Of a stretch of 64,000 bases of DNA, positions 46,305-55,354 are shown piece after piece (the stretch's first letter is position 1; the number at the start of each line of letters is the position of its first letter). The notes beneath the pieces were generated by a model. That model did no database searches and was not told where the DNA came from. It worked only from the letters and a program-made list of their open reading frames with translations. The stretch lies in the NCBI GenBank assembly GCA_964436125.1, contig CAYTBT010000012.1, forward strand, positions 1 to 64,000. Reading direction: 5' to 3'. Both the position numbers and the translations under genes were made by a program. Origin of the DNA: CAYRFF01 sp964436125 (GTDB lineage: Bacteria > Bacteroidota > Bacteroidia > Chitinophagales > Saprospiraceae).

Positions 46305-47546
46305 ATGTCTTCAGACACAGACCAGGGACAATCCTCCCAGCAAGTAGAACAACCAAGTCTTAAACGCAGTATCTCCCTATCTTTACTGATTTTCTATGGC
46401 GTAGGAACAATGCTCGGTCTGGGAGTGTACATTTTCATCGGCAATGTCATCGGGAAAGCAGGTCTGCTCACACCGGTTGCCTTTATTCTTGCAGCGGTCG
46501 TCGCCTTGTTCTCAGGCCTATCATTTGGTGAACTCGCCGGAAGAATCCCCAAGAGTGCCGGTGAAATGAACTTCGTTCATCGTGCCTTTAACTTAAAATG
46601 GCTTTCGGCATTAATCGGCTGGTTAATCGTCTTATCCGGTATGGTGAGTACGGCCACAGCATTAAACGGTTACGTAGGTTATGTCCATGTATTTGTCCAG
46701 ATTCCGGCCCCGGTAATAATTGTAAGCGTCATCCTCATCCTCGGTGCGATAGCTGCCTGGGGAATTACCGAATCGGCAATTACGATTATGATATTTACGA
46801 TTCTTGACGTAGCTGCACTCCTCTTTGTTATTTATCTTACCTCCGACATACTCACAGAATTACCGAATCACTTCAATGAAATGGTGCCTTCATTTAATCT
46901 CGGCGACTGGAATATGGTATTCTCAGCAGCATTTCTGGCATTTTATATGTTTATCGGATTTGAAGATATGGTAAACCTAGCAGAGGAGACCAAAAATCCG
47001 GGACAGAACATGCCACGCGGTATGTGGATCGCACTTGTTGTTGTGGCTATAATTTACCTTATTATCTCAACCATAGCAGTGCTCGCACCGGTTGACCTTG
47101 CAGGTAGCGATGCGCCTATCAATACCCTTCTTGTTTCCGAGGCGCCACAATATGCCAGACTCATAAGTCTCGTTCCTCTGATCACTTTAATCAATGGTGT
47201 AATTGCGCAGGTCATTGTCGGATCACGCATCATGTACGGAATGGCTGAAAAAAAGATGGCACCGCGCTTTCTATATCGAATAAACCCATTTACACGGACA
47301 CCGATATGGGCAACAATTACTATGGTGGGAATTATCATCATCCTTGCATTAAGCTTCTCTCTGGAATCCCTTGGGACTGCATCGGTCTTTATTCTTTTCC
47401 TCGTATTCATCCTCTGCAATCTCGCATTAATTGTCCTCAAGAAAAGAAATCCACATCCCGCCGGAGTCCGCACCTACCCCATGCTTATTCCCGTACTAGG
47501 CTTCATCCTCAGCCTTCTGATGCTCCTCGCTGAGATTTTTCTTTAA
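46305..47546 (+). CDS. APC-family amino acid/cation permease
   Basis: 413 residues, about 12 membrane segments. Motifs of the amino acid-polyamine-organocation superfamily: G-T-M-L-G-L-G-V-Y near residue 38 (unwound TM1), S-F-G-E-L-A near 73, P-K-S-A-G-E near 82 and F-I-G-F-E-D-M-V-N-L-A-E-E near 212-225. It should import an amino acid or small amine by proton or sodium symport. Polar N-terminus of 22 residues. A dispersed 12-mer occurs 16 bases after its stop codon. Confidence 0.88.
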   Translation: MSSDTDQGQSSQQVEQPSLKRSISLSLLIFYGVGTMLGLGVYIFIGNVIGKAGLLTPVAFILAAVVALFSGLSFGELAGRIPKSAGEMNFVHRAFNLKWLSALIGWLIVLSGMVSTATALNGYVGYVHVFVQIPAPVIIVSVILILGAIAAWGITESAITIMIFTILDVAALLFVIYLTSDILTELPNHFNEMVPSFNLGDWNMVFSAAFLAFYMFIGFEDMVNLAEETKNPGQNMPRGMWIALVVVAIIYLIISTIAVLAPVDLAGSDAPINTLLVSEAPQYARLISLVPLITLINGVIAQVIVGSRIMYGMAEKKMAPRFLYRINPFTRTPIWATITMVGIIIILALSFSLESLGTASVFILFLVFILCNLALIVLKKRNPHPAGVRTYPMLIPVLGFILSLLMLLAEIFL

Positions 47547-47923
47547 AAAACACATATTTCAGCTTCCGCAAATGTGATCCCGTATTCATTCCCTCTTTGC
47601 AGTGCATAATTGAATTCTCCCTTGGCTTTTCCATTGCTTTTTCTTCCTCCATTCCAATTTACAAACTCTGCTATGGGCCGATTGCCGCTTCTTGACTTAC
47701 CACTTACGACACATCGATAGAGAGGTAATCCATCCCCTTCACCGATGTTGACTGTAGTGAAACAAGCCCATCACAATATAAGGCTTCAAGAAACAAAAAG
47801 TCAATCATCCTTTTAAGAGAATTTTATCTTAAACTCAAAATCATTTCTATGAAAAACAAAGAAAGGTCTGATAAAATAAGCTTTATTTTCAGGAAAAGAC
47901 TTATAATAGCGCAAAAGATCTTT
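47547..47923. other. Non-coding region with a 12-mer copy
   Basis: About 375 bases without a gene after the permease. It starts with a dispersed 12-mer (47562-47573, reverse strand). An in-frame ATG at 47849 could extend the next gene but would add 25 basic residues before its signal peptide. No clear terminator. Confidence 0.5.
47562..47573 (-). repeat. Dispersed 12-mer ATTTGCGGAAGC (intergenic, 16 bp after a stop codon)
   Basis: Exact copy in reverse orientation (GCTTCCGCAAAT on the plus strand). It lies in the spacer after the permease gene. Confidence 0.85.
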
Positions 47924-48631
47924 ATGAAGTCAATAATACAATACCTATTCTATCTCATTTTCCTTACTCTGACAAGTCAGTGCCTGGCTCAAGGCATCGA
48001 TACGGATAGGCCGGATCAGAGGGATGGAATTTACACACTACCTCAACATATATTTCAGATTGAAAATGGGATTACCCTTACGGATGAGGACTTTGTCAAT
48101 AACTTTATGCTGCGTTATGGCTTACTCAATGGTACAGAGTTACGGCTGACGGTAGATGCAGGAAAAGTAGGCAAATATGCAGGTCTTATGCCGCTGGGCA
48201 TCAGTGTTAAGCAGAAAGTCATAGAGCAGAACAAAGCCTTGCCCGGTATTACTTTGGTAGCTTATCTCAACTTTGGGAAACTTGCCAGTAGCGAGTTTCA
48301 GACCGATAATATGCCCTACGAATTGAAAATAGCATTTGAGAATGTGCTTACAGATAAGCTTAACCTCGGATATAATATAGGGACGACTACGGGATTTGAG
48401 GAATTAACACTATCGGTGGGTCTCGGTTATACACCTGCAGAAAATGCAAGTATGTACCTTGAGTATTTTTCGAGCTTCAACGACATAAATGCACAACATA
48501 ATATAGATATCGGAATCCTCCTTAATGTGAAGCCTTACCTCCAAGTCGATATAGCTTGCGGAAGAGCAATCTTCTCTGAGAATAGTCGCTTCTTCAGCAC
48601 ATTCGGGATAGCCTATGTATTCTTAAAATAA
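47924..48631 (+). CDS. Outer-membrane beta-barrel protein (phenol-degradation MetA-pathway-like)
   Basis: 235 residues from the ATG at 47924, which directly precedes a signal peptide ending C-L-A-Q; the ATG at 47849 is less likely. After I-D-T-D-R-P-D-Q-R-D-G-I-Y-T-L-P comes a set of alternating beta-strands (F-Q-I-E-N-G-I-T-L, L-N-L-G-Y-N-I-G-T, A-S-M-Y-L-E-Y-F-S-S-F) typical of the small barrel family called 'putative MetA-pathway of phenol degradation' or transporter family. Substrate unknown; members are widespread in Bacteroidota without phenol genes. The gene ends convergently with the phosphatase gene 45 bp away. Confidence 0.8.
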   Translation: MKSIIQYLFYLIFLTLTSQCLAQGIDTDRPDQRDGIYTLPQHIFQIENGITLTDEDFVNNFMLRYGLLNGTELRLTVDAGKVGKYAGLMPLGISVKQKVIEQNKALPGITLVAYLNFGKLASSEFQTDNMPYELKIAFENVLTDKLNLGYNIGTTTGFEELTLSVGLGYTPAENASMYLEYFSSFNDINAQHNIDIGILLNVKPYLQVDIACGRAIFSENSRFFSTFGIAYVFLK

Positions 48632-48676
48632 GAGGCTGGAATACTCTATTTCACCGACTTTCGATTACCCTGGAAT

Positions 48677-50353
48677 CTACTTGATCACCTCCGGAATCGG
48701 AGTTCCTGTTGCGGCATTGGGAGCATTTATTCCCAGCAATGCAGAGATTGTCGGTGCAAGATCAATAATCCTTACATGTCTTATGGTCTGCCCGTGATTT
48801 ATCCCTTTCCCATAGAAGATGATAGGAACGTGTGTATCGTAATTATATGTACTTCCATGAGTTGAACCTGTGTCTGCATAATCAGGCACTCTTCCCGGCT
48901 GCAGGACAAATACCACATCTCCGCTTCGCCGTGGATTGAAGCCATTCTTCACGCGCTTTCCGATAGGACTTGATGAGCCATAGGCATTATCTGAAAGAGC
49001 TTCTCTTGTATAAACTTGTGCTATATCCGGATATGTCAGTAAAAAATATCGAATCTGCCTGGTTAGTTCTCGCCTGGATATTTTATGCTCATCCACTTCT
49101 GCATAATTGAAGAAAATCTGATGATTACTTACACTTGCAATGAGATTTGTACTGCCATATTTCTCATCGAGATAGCTATCGAGTTTATCCTCCAGGACAT
49201 CCTCGTCAAAGAGGCCTGCAGGAATCTTTTTATCACTGAGATAAGCCGCGACATGTGCTCCTGCGTGGTCAGAGGTAAGAAATAAAGTATAGTTGCCTCG
49301 CCCAACTTTCTTATCCAGTGCTTTTAACAAGCGAGCGATGGTTTTATCAAGCCGCAAATAGGTATCTTCTACTTCCTTGGAATTTACGCCAAAATTGTGC
49401 CCCACATAATCCGTTGCAGAAAAGCTTACTGTAAGAAAATCTGTGATTGCGTCTTGTCCCAATTCTTCTCCATCAATAGCTGCTATTGCAAAGTCTACAG
49501 TGAGATCATCACCATAGGGCACGCCTTTTAATATACTATATCCGCCATTTTCCTTACTGAGCTTTGCGAGCTCGTATGGAAATGTTGCTGTTTCCTTCCC
49601 GTCAAATCCCCCTTCATAATCATTTAAGTCTGGCCCGCTTTCCGTATAAGTATCGATAGGGTACAAGGTTGACCAGGTTTTCATATAGCTTTCCGCCTTT
49701 CCGGAGGCATTAAAATCCTTTACCCATTGTGGAAGGTTTTTCATATAATATGTGCTTGATATGAACTCCCCTTCATCATGTCCGGCAAACCAATAGGCTG
49801 CATTGGCCGTATGACCGGCCGGTAGTATTGCCGCACGATCCTTCAAGGCAACGCTGATTGTCTTTCCGCGGAATTGCGTCGCCAGTCGGTTCTGATCCGG
49901 CAGTGTCGTAACGAGAAGTCGGTGCGGAGAACTCTCCCCTACTTTCTGATCCGTCCCTACGCCATGCTCCGTCGAATCTGCTACGCAGTACACATAATCC
50001 TTATTGCTTTTCTGGTACCAGGTATTGGAAATAATACCGTGAAAGCGTGGCGATGTCCCCGTATATACCGAACTGTGTCCCGGAGCTGTGTATGTCGGGA
50101 CATAATTGTAATGTGCATTCTTACAGAGGAATCCCTCTGCGATTAAGCGCTTGAATCCATCATCTCCATAGCGATCCCAGAAGCGCGTAAGATAATCATA
50201 ACGCATCTGGTCAACGACTATCCCTACCACGAGCTTGGGTTGCGTAGCAATCTGCACGTCTTGCGCGCTCTGTGACTGTCGCTCAGTCGATTGTGCGGTC
50301 ACATAATGCGCTGAAATAATTAAACTGAAAAAGAGGAAAATTATGTTTTTCAT
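48677..50353 (-). CDS. PafA-like alkaline phosphatase/phosphodiesterase
   Basis: 558 residues. Signal peptide about 1-21 (V-T-A-Q). Alkaline-phosphatase superfamily domain: V-V-D-Q-M-R (metal Asp48), N-Y-V-P-T-Y-T-A-P-G-H with nucleophile Thr89, S-N-T-W-Y, G-S-T-H-G (metal His) and H-V-P-I-I-F-Y-G-K-G-I. This Thr-nucleophile layout matches PafA (Elizabethkingia), a phosphate-irrepressible phosphomonoesterase widespread in Bacteroidota. Secreted or periplasmic; it should release phosphate from organic phosphomonoesters. The related nucleotide pyrophosphatase (NPP) group has a similar motif, so substrate class is not certain. No Pho box was identified. Confidence 0.9.
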   Translation of the reverse strand: MKNIIFLFFSLIISAHYVTAQSTERQSQSAQDVQIATQPKLVVGIVVDQMRYDYLTRFWDRYGDDGFKRLIAEGFLCKNAHYNYVPTYTAPGHSSVYTGTSPRFHGIISNTWYQKSNKDYVYCVADSTEHGVGTDQKVGESSPHRLLVTTLPDQNRLATQFRGKTISVALKDRAAILPAGHTANAAYWFAGHDEGEFISSTYYMKNLPQWVKDFNASGKAESYMKTWSTLYPIDTYTESGPDLNDYEGGFDGKETATFPYELAKLSKENGGYSILKGVPYGDDLTVDFAIAAIDGEELGQDAITDFLTVSFSATDYVGHNFGVNSKEVEDTYLRLDKTIARLLKALDKKVGRGNYTLFLTSDHAGAHVAAYLSDKKIPAGLFDEDVLEDKLDSYLDEKYGSTNLIASVSNHQIFFNYAEVDEHKISRRELTRQIRYFLLTYPDIAQVYTREALSDNAYGSSSPIGKRVKNGFNPRRSGDVVFVLQPGRVPDYADTGSTHGSTYNYDTHVPIIFYGKGINHGQTIRHVRIIDLAPTISALLGINAPNAATGTPIPEVIK

Positions 50354-50467
50354 ACCTTATTAAAATTTGCCCTAAGATACACATATTTCTCCGTCACACA
50401 GCTTATTTTCCCGGTATTTTTCACAATACACTCATAGGACCACAAGCCTTTCTTCCTTCCTTCTTTC

Positions 50468-51769
50468 TTATTCCTCTGTAGATTCAGCCTCTTTATCTTT
50501 ATCGGACAATTGAAATTGGAAGGGCTGAACAAATTCAACACTCACGGCTTTTCCGTTCACTTTACCCGGAATCCATCGATAATCACTCTTTTTCATTGCA
50601 AGGATAATGCGTTTTCCTTCAGCCCCAAATCCGGCGCCTTCCGGCGTTTCTTTCAAGATTTTGACATTATCGATCTTTCCTTCAGATGTAACTATAAAAG
50701 AAATATAGGCCATGCCTTCTATTCCCTTTTCTTTTGCTTCTTGTGGGTATTCCATATTTTCAATAATAAACTTCACCCTGTTCATTGAAGCACAGTCGTC
50801 CTTTATCCTGTTTGGAACCTCACTACAGTCCGGAAAACTTGGTCTTACATCAAGTTGACTAAAATTATAGACTTCATCTTGTGCATTCAACTGCGGCGCT
50901 GTCTTTATAAGAGAACCTGCCATCATAGCCAGAAATAAAATAAAGCACAAGCTGTACTTCCATATTGAGTCCTTCAATTCTGTTTTACGTGCAATCATAA
51001 TTAATCTGTTTTTTAATTGATGAGAAAATATTCCATGCGCTTGGCTGCTCAGTTGCAAGACCGATAGCGATGAAAATTGAATAAGTAAATTGCCATATTT
51101 CTTCTTGTTGTATTTCTTGCATACATACGCATCAACCTGATACTCGTGAAGGAGCCTTAGCTCTGCTGCGAGAAGATAAATAAATGGAACGCACCAGAAA
51201 ATCACCTTGCACAGGTAAATAAAATATTGGTCGTAATGGTGTTTATGTTTTAGGTGTCCATTCTCGTGTTCAAGAATTATTTCCAGAGTATCGGTATCGG
51301 GTAAAAGCATAGTGGGAACGAGAATTTCTCCACTCCAAAACAAAGGGGATTGCACCGCATCACTGTGATAAAAGCCGATGCCATTGTAGTATGCCGGAGT
51401 GGCATTTGCCGTAAGGCTATATAAGGTATATAAACTGCTTATTATTCTTATTAAGGCCACAAGGCAACCGATGCTATAAATGCAAAATAATACTTGGATA
51501 ATCGACAAGCCCATCCCGGTACTCAAGGATTCTTGCGTCAAGATATCAATGGTCTGAACATTGAGGACAACCGGACTTAAACCCGATGGTATTGCGATAT
51601 CGGCTGACCTTAAAATCCCACTTGAATAAGGCAAAATGGCTCCCATTATTAAGGTGCACAATAGGTAAATCCGATTGAGATTAAAACGCGTCTCCCTTTT
51701 CATAAATAAAAGGTAAAGAGCATAAGAAAAGCCCCAGAAAATTGTTGTCATGAGGATATTATACAGCAT
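50468..51769 (-). CDS. BlaR1-type M56 membrane metallopeptidase with C-terminal TonB domain
   Basis: 433 residues from the ATG at 51769 (an earlier ATG at 51796 lies inside blaI). About four N-terminal membrane segments; zinc peptidase motif H-E-N-G-H near residue 164 with a downstream Y-L-L-A-A-E; then a periplasmic part ending in a TonB C-terminal-like domain (Y-P-Q-E-A-K-E-K-G-I-E-G, V-S-F-I-V-T-S-E-G-K-I, R-W-I-P-G-K-V-N-G-K). BlaR1 homologues sense cell-envelope stress and trigger loss of the BlaI repressor. The TonB end is common in Bacteroidota versions. It overlaps blaI by 11 bases. No beta-lactamase gene is present. Confidence 0.88.
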   Translation of the reverse strand: MLYNILMTTIFWGFSYALYLLFMKRETRFNLNRIYLLCTLIMGAILPYSSGILRSADIAIPSGLSPVVLNVQTIDILTQESLSTGMGLSIIQVLFCIYSIGCLVALIRIISSLYTLYSLTANATPAYYNGIGFYHSDAVQSPLFWSGEILVPTMLLPDTDTLEIILEHENGHLKHKHHYDQYFIYLCKVIFWCVPFIYLLAAELRLLHEYQVDAYVCKKYNKKKYGNLLIQFSSLSVLQLSSQAHGIFSHQLKNRLIMIARKTELKDSIWKYSLCFILFLAMMAGSLIKTAPQLNAQDEVYNFSQLDVRPSFPDCSEVPNRIKDDCASMNRVKFIIENMEYPQEAKEKGIEGMAYISFIVTSEGKIDNVKILKETPEGAGFGAEGKRIILAMKKSDYRWIPGKVNGKAVSVEFVQPFQFQLSDKDKEAESTEE

Positions 51770-52124
51770 CTCCTTCGTCTTTAAATCGGTCCACAATCTT
51801 CTTCAATTCCTCCGGATTAATCTCTTCTTTCTCTACGAGAAAATGCACCATCTTCTCCGTTGAGCCACTGAAATATTTTTTAACAAAGTCCGTAATACTG
51901 TTCCGTGAATATCTATGCTTATCAATTATGGGGAAATACAGATAGGTCCGCCCATAAGCCTTGTGATCGACAAATCCCTTCTTCTCCAGAATCCGTACAA
52001 TCGATGAAATCGTCGATCTACTGATATCCTCCTTCATGACTTCATCAATGTCTCGCACCGTTGCCTCTTTTAAATCCCAGAGGTAATGCATCACCTTTTC
52101 TTCTGCTTCTGTCAGCTTCCTCAT
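51759..52124 (-). CDS. BlaI/MecI/CopY-family transcriptional repressor
   Basis: 121 residues: winged helix-turn-helix at about 5-75 (L-T-E-A-E-E-K-V-M-H-Y-L-W, R-S-T-I-S-S-I-V-R-I-L-E-K-K-G-F) and a C-terminal dimerisation helix. A Gly-Arg-Thr-Y-L-Y wing is visible. It would repress its own operon and be inactivated through the neighbouring BlaR1-type protease. It lies 6 bp after the TPR gene and overlaps the blaR1-like gene, giving a three-gene unit. The target genes outside the operon are not known. Confidence 0.92.
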   Translation of the reverse strand: MRKLTEAEEKVMHYLWDLKEATVRDIDEVMKEDISRSTISSIVRILEKKGFVDHKAYGRTYLYFPIIDKHRYSRNSITDFVKKYFSGSTEKMVHFLVEKEEINPEELKKIVDRFKDEGDAV

Positions 52125-52130
52125 TTTGCT

Positions 52131-53240
52131 CTATTTAATTCTGTATGCCTTTAGCTTTTTATGGTATTTCTTCAGATAAGCCAGCCGTTCTCTTGCCTTA
52201 TCGATATGATTTTTTCCACCTTCCTCAATATATTCACGGTAGTATCGCATCGCCATCATTTTATCGGCAAATGCATATTCGCAGACGCGTCCCAGGGCAA
52301 ATAATATCTCCGAATCCTCTTTTAATTTATACGCTCTTTTATAGGCTTCATAAGCTTCCGCATACTTTCCCTCTCTTTCCAGATATCTCCCATAAAGTTT
52401 TATTCTATAAGGCAAGCTTGTAGGAATTGTCTCCTCAATAGATTTTCTATAATACGATTCAGCTCGTTCACTATCATCTAGCTCGGAATAGCACATAGCC
52501 AGATAAAGATAAATAGTCTCCGGGTTCTCAAGATCTGTCAGATTATCGAGAATCCCTATTGCCTTCCGCGTGCTATCGAGCTTCATATATGCATAGGCAG
52601 CTCGCGTCATCACTCCGACACTGGATTGAGCTATGGATGCTATCCGATTTTTCAATGCAATCACATCTTTCCAGCTTCCTTCAAGCAATGCAATTTTCTG
52701 CGCAAGTTGTAATGCCCTCAAGTGGCTTTCATCCATAGAAAGTATCTTCTCAATATGAGGCTTTGCAGAAACATCATCGCCTCGGGAAAGGAAAATCTCC
52801 GATAGCTTTAAATGACTTCGTATATCAGACCCATTGAGCATTATTGCTTTCCTGTATGCCATTTCTGCACCGGATACTAAGCCCATTTTCATCAGCATAT
52901 CGCCATAGCTCCGATAATATGATCCCTGTGATGAATCAATCTTTATCAATGCCACATACATATCTGCAGCAGCGTGATAATTATGCTCATTCCGATAAAT
53001 ACTTGCCAGTAAATCCCTCGATGCTCTATATATGCTATCCCTGTTGTTTAGCTTCCGCAAATATGCTTTTGAACGCGCTGTATTCCCATTGCGATATAGG
53101 CATAATGCGTATCGATAGATGCTGTCATTGCTGAATTGCTTTAAATCCGCATAATCTATTTCTTCCCAGGTACAATAAACACTGTCTCTCTGTGCATAAA
53201 GATTCACAGTGCACAAGTACAAAATACTTAAAATGAACAT
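52131..53240 (-). CDS. Exported TPR-repeat protein in the BlaI/BlaR1 operon
   Basis: 370 residues from the ATG at 53240, which gives a signal peptide (M-F-I-L-S-I-L-Y-L-C-T-V-N-L-Y-A-Q). An in-frame ATG at 53522 would add 94 residues with no domain character, so I prefer the later start. The body has about eight tetratricopeptide repeats (A-E-M-A-Y-R-K-A-I, A-Y-E-A-Y-K-R-A-Y, Y-R-E-Y-I-E-E-G-G). Likely periplasmic scaffold. Six bases separate it from blaI. A dispersed 12-mer is in the gene (53051-53062, reads A-Y-L-R-K-L). Confidence 0.75.
   Translation of the reverse strand: MFILSILYLCTVNLYAQRDSVYCTWEEIDYADLKQFSNDSIYRYALCLYRNGNTARSKAYLRKLNNRDSIYRASRDLLASIYRNEHNYHAAADMYVALIKIDSSQGSYYRSYGDMLMKMGLVSGAEMAYRKAIMLNGSDIRSHLKLSEIFLSRGDDVSAKPHIEKILSMDESHLRALQLAQKIALLEGSWKDVIALKNRIASIAQSSVGVMTRAAYAYMKLDSTRKAIGILDNLTDLENPETIYLYLAMCYSELDDSERAESYYRKSIEETIPTSLPYRIKLYGRYLEREGKYAEAYEAYKRAYKLKEDSEILFALGRVCEYAFADKMMAMRYYREYIEEGGKNHIDKARERLAYLKKYHKKLKAYRIK
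53051..53062 (-). repeat. Dispersed 12-mer ATTTGCGGAAGC (in the TPR gene)
   Basis: Exact copy on the minus strand with GCAT before and TA after it. It reads A-Y-L-R-K-L in the TPR gene. Confidence 0.8.
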
Positions 53241-53962
53241 ACCAATTCTTATTTTTCTTACCTCGTCCGGCAGGCTTTGCAATCTCTCCCCGAGTAGCCC
53301 CGGTAAAACATTGCATTTCTCTCCATACCCTCCTCTACTCAGAATATTTCCGCGGTCGAGAACAAGGTCGGAAAGTTCTGAAGTCTTTCTTTTCAATATA
53401 GCATTACATTTCTGTAAACGCTTAATCCACCTTGTCCTTAATCCCTCTTTGTTCACAACATAAACACCTTGTAATGTCACAAATCTATATAAAATATCTA
53501 ATTCAGCCAAATATTTAGCCATAAAGCTATAATCATAGCCATAAAGTCCAATATTGAAATCTTATAACCCAAAACGTGCAATAGAAATGCAAAAGGAAGT
53601 GCAAAAGCCACAGAAGACAAGGGCTCGCGCAAGAATTTGGCTCGGAATCGTAGTAAGACTACGGTGAGAACCAAATTCGAGCAAGTGCTTGTATTCAAAG
53701 GCTTTTGTGCTTATCTTCAATTTCTAATGCATGATTTGGGTATAAAGCATGGGATTGATATCGGACAGAGTTAAAGAAATGCAAATGAGAAATTAACAAA
53801 ACTGCTCTACAAAGGAGAAGAATCCTTTCTATGCGTATAATCTGTGGATTGCCTAGCAGGTTAAAACTATCTTAAAAATGATGAGGACAAAAATATATGG
53901 AGCTGACGAAAGGTTGGAAGTAGAAGATAATGAATCTCTTTTATTGAATTAAAGTATGAATT
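53241..53962. other. Long non-coding region with a large imperfect inverted repeat
   Basis: About 720 bases between divergent genes. An upstream in-frame extension of the TPR gene (53241-53522) is possible but unlikely. The region contains the 118-bp imperfect palindrome at 53596-53713 and should hold the promoter of the TPR-BlaI-BlaR1 operon and of the barrel gene at 53963. Confidence 0.5.
53596..53713. repeat. 118-bp imperfect inverted repeat
   Basis: The two halves fold onto each other around the centre CGTAGT-AAG-ACTACG (53649-53663). Matching blocks outward include GAATTTGG.TC (53633) with GA.CCAAATTC (53668), GAA.ACAAG (53613) with CTTGT.TTC (53688) and CAAAAGCC (53602) with GGCTTTTG (53700). 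Roughly 70 percent of arm positions pair with about three gaps. It may be a REP-like element, a MITE remnant or a structured RNA. No transposase is nearby. Confidence 0.7.
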
Positions 53963-54622
53963 ATGAAGTACCTAAAGATAGCATTCCTGGCAACGACGAC
54001 ACTGATTTTCTTGAATACACATACATTAAAGGCTCAATCAGTCAATGAAGGCAAGATTATTCTAGATGGCTATTATGGCTTTTTCAACCTGTATAAAAAT
54101 ATTTTCCAAGGTATCTATGCGGCGACAGGCCAGGAAGAATTCTTGCAGGCAAAAGGCATTCCATCTGTAGGAATACGTGTGGAATATATGCTGTCAGACC
54201 GATTTGGGATGGGAGTAGATGCTGCATATGAATATATCACCCTTAGCTATCACAAGCGGGCTACAGATGCCGGAAAATTACATAAATACAGATTTAAAAC
54301 CTCAAAGTACGGGATAATGCTTACCTTGAATTATCATTTCTTCAAGCGCTCTGCGAGGACGGATTTCTATGCAATGGTCGGTATGGGATACAGTAATAGA
54401 AGCTTCGCTTTTTCTACGACGGATACAGATTTTACGCCAGCTCCCATTCCCAATTTCTGGCCCATTGCTGCTAGAGTCGGAATCGGGCTAAGGTATTATA
54501 TCACCGACCATCTAGGTTTCAATGCTGCACTGGGAATAGGTCAAGGCGGCATCATAAATGCAGGGCTCACCTACAATTTTGCAGGAAAGGCTCCTACTTA
54601 TACGCGATATCGGTACAACTGA
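53963..54622 (+). CDS. Outer-membrane beta-barrel protein (OmpW/OmpX-like)
   Basis: 219 residues. Signal peptide about 1-24 (L-K-A-Q). The mature part is eight or so amphipathic beta-strands with aromatic girdles (V-G-I-R-V-E-Y-M-L-S-D-R-F-G-M-G-V-D-A-A-Y-E, F-Y-A-M-V-G-M-G-Y-S-N, V-G-I-G-L-R-Y-Y-I-T, G-L-T-Y-N-F) typical of 'outer membrane beta-barrel protein' families of Bacteroidota. Ligand and role unknown. A hairpin follows 62 bases after the stop. Confidence 0.78.
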   Translation: MKYLKIAFLATTTLIFLNTHTLKAQSVNEGKIILDGYYGFFNLYKNIFQGIYAATGQEEFLQAKGIPSVGIRVEYMLSDRFGMGVDAAYEYITLSYHKRATDAGKLHKYRFKTSKYGIMLTLNYHFFKRSARTDFYAMVGMGYSNRSFAFSTTDTDFTPAPIPNFWPIAARVGIGLRYYITDHLGFNAALGIGQGGIINAGLTYNFAGKAPTYTRYRYN

Positions 54623-54684
54623 AAGCCTGGTATGGAACTTCTGAGAGATTATCTCCCTTATTATAAGGAATTTATTCATATTAG

Positions 54685-54725
54685 CCAAAACATGCATTGT
54701 TCCAGATATGCAATGTATGTTTTGG
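54685..54725 (+). terminator. Hairpin after the barrel-protein gene
   Basis: CCAAAACATGCATTG (54685-54699) pairs with CAATGTATGTTTTGG (54711-54725) with one mismatch. No T-run follows it. Both the loop (TTCCAGA) and the CATTG/CAATG stem resemble the hairpin at 42103-42131. Confidence 0.55.
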
Positions 54726-54746
54726 GCGTTAAAACTCAATTAAAAT

Positions 54747-55187
54747 ATGTCCAAGAAAAAGAAGGCCTTCGCAGAAATTATCAAGAGTTATTCTACGAGA
54801 AAAGTTGACGTAAATAATATTCTGAACAAGGTAAAGGAGCTGGCTTATCGTGCAGGAAATACAGTTGTATATGTTGCACTCCTGCTTTATTATACATTTA
54901 TGAAAGAAGATACTCCACGCTGGGCAAAGACTGTAATTATCGGTGCCATAGCTTACCTTTTGTCACCACTTGATTTACTGCCGGATTTATCTCCCTTTAT
55001 CGGTTATACGGATGACATCGGTATCCTTATTTATGGACTTATGACAATTGCTATATTTATCGATGAAAAGATCATAGAACAAGCCAAGGAGACACTCGTA
55101 GATTGGTTTGGTGATGTACCGGAGGAAAGTCTTGAAGTAATCGACAAGAAAATCCGGGACAAAATTGAAGAAGTGCGCAATACCTAA
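54747..55187 (+). CDS. YkvA-family (DUF1232) membrane protein
   Basis: 146 residues. N-terminal 35 residues are charged and cytoplasmic; residues about 50-110 hold the DUF1232 core with T-P-R-W-A-K-T-V-I-I-G-A-I-A-Y-L-L-S-P-L-D-L-L-P-D (split over two hydrophobic segments) and Y-T-D-D-I-G-I-L. Function unknown in the family. C-terminal amphipathic helix with D-W-F-G-D-V-P-E-E. Single gene between two spacers. Confidence 0.88.
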   Translation: MSKKKKAFAEIIKSYSTRKVDVNNILNKVKELAYRAGNTVVYVALLLYYTFMKEDTPRWAKTVIIGAIAYLLSPLDLLPDLSPFIGYTDDIGILIYGLMTIAIFIDEKIIEQAKETLVDWFGDVPEESLEVIDKKIRDKIEEVRNT

Positions 55188-55354
55188 AACATCCGGGACT
55201 CAAGTACCAGGAAGGCTGTTTTCCATCGATAAACGATATCTGTTAAGATTTTAAATAAGCGCGAGAATAATATATGCACAAGGAATTATTTTCCACTAAA
55301 TAGCGATTTTCTTGTTATGTTAGTCTTTTGAAAGTAATGTAATTCATCGCAGCT

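Noticed and set aside
53241..53522. N-terminal extension of the TPR protein to an ATG at 53522
   Set aside because: The 94 extra residues have no domain pattern and would bury a good signal peptide at 53240.
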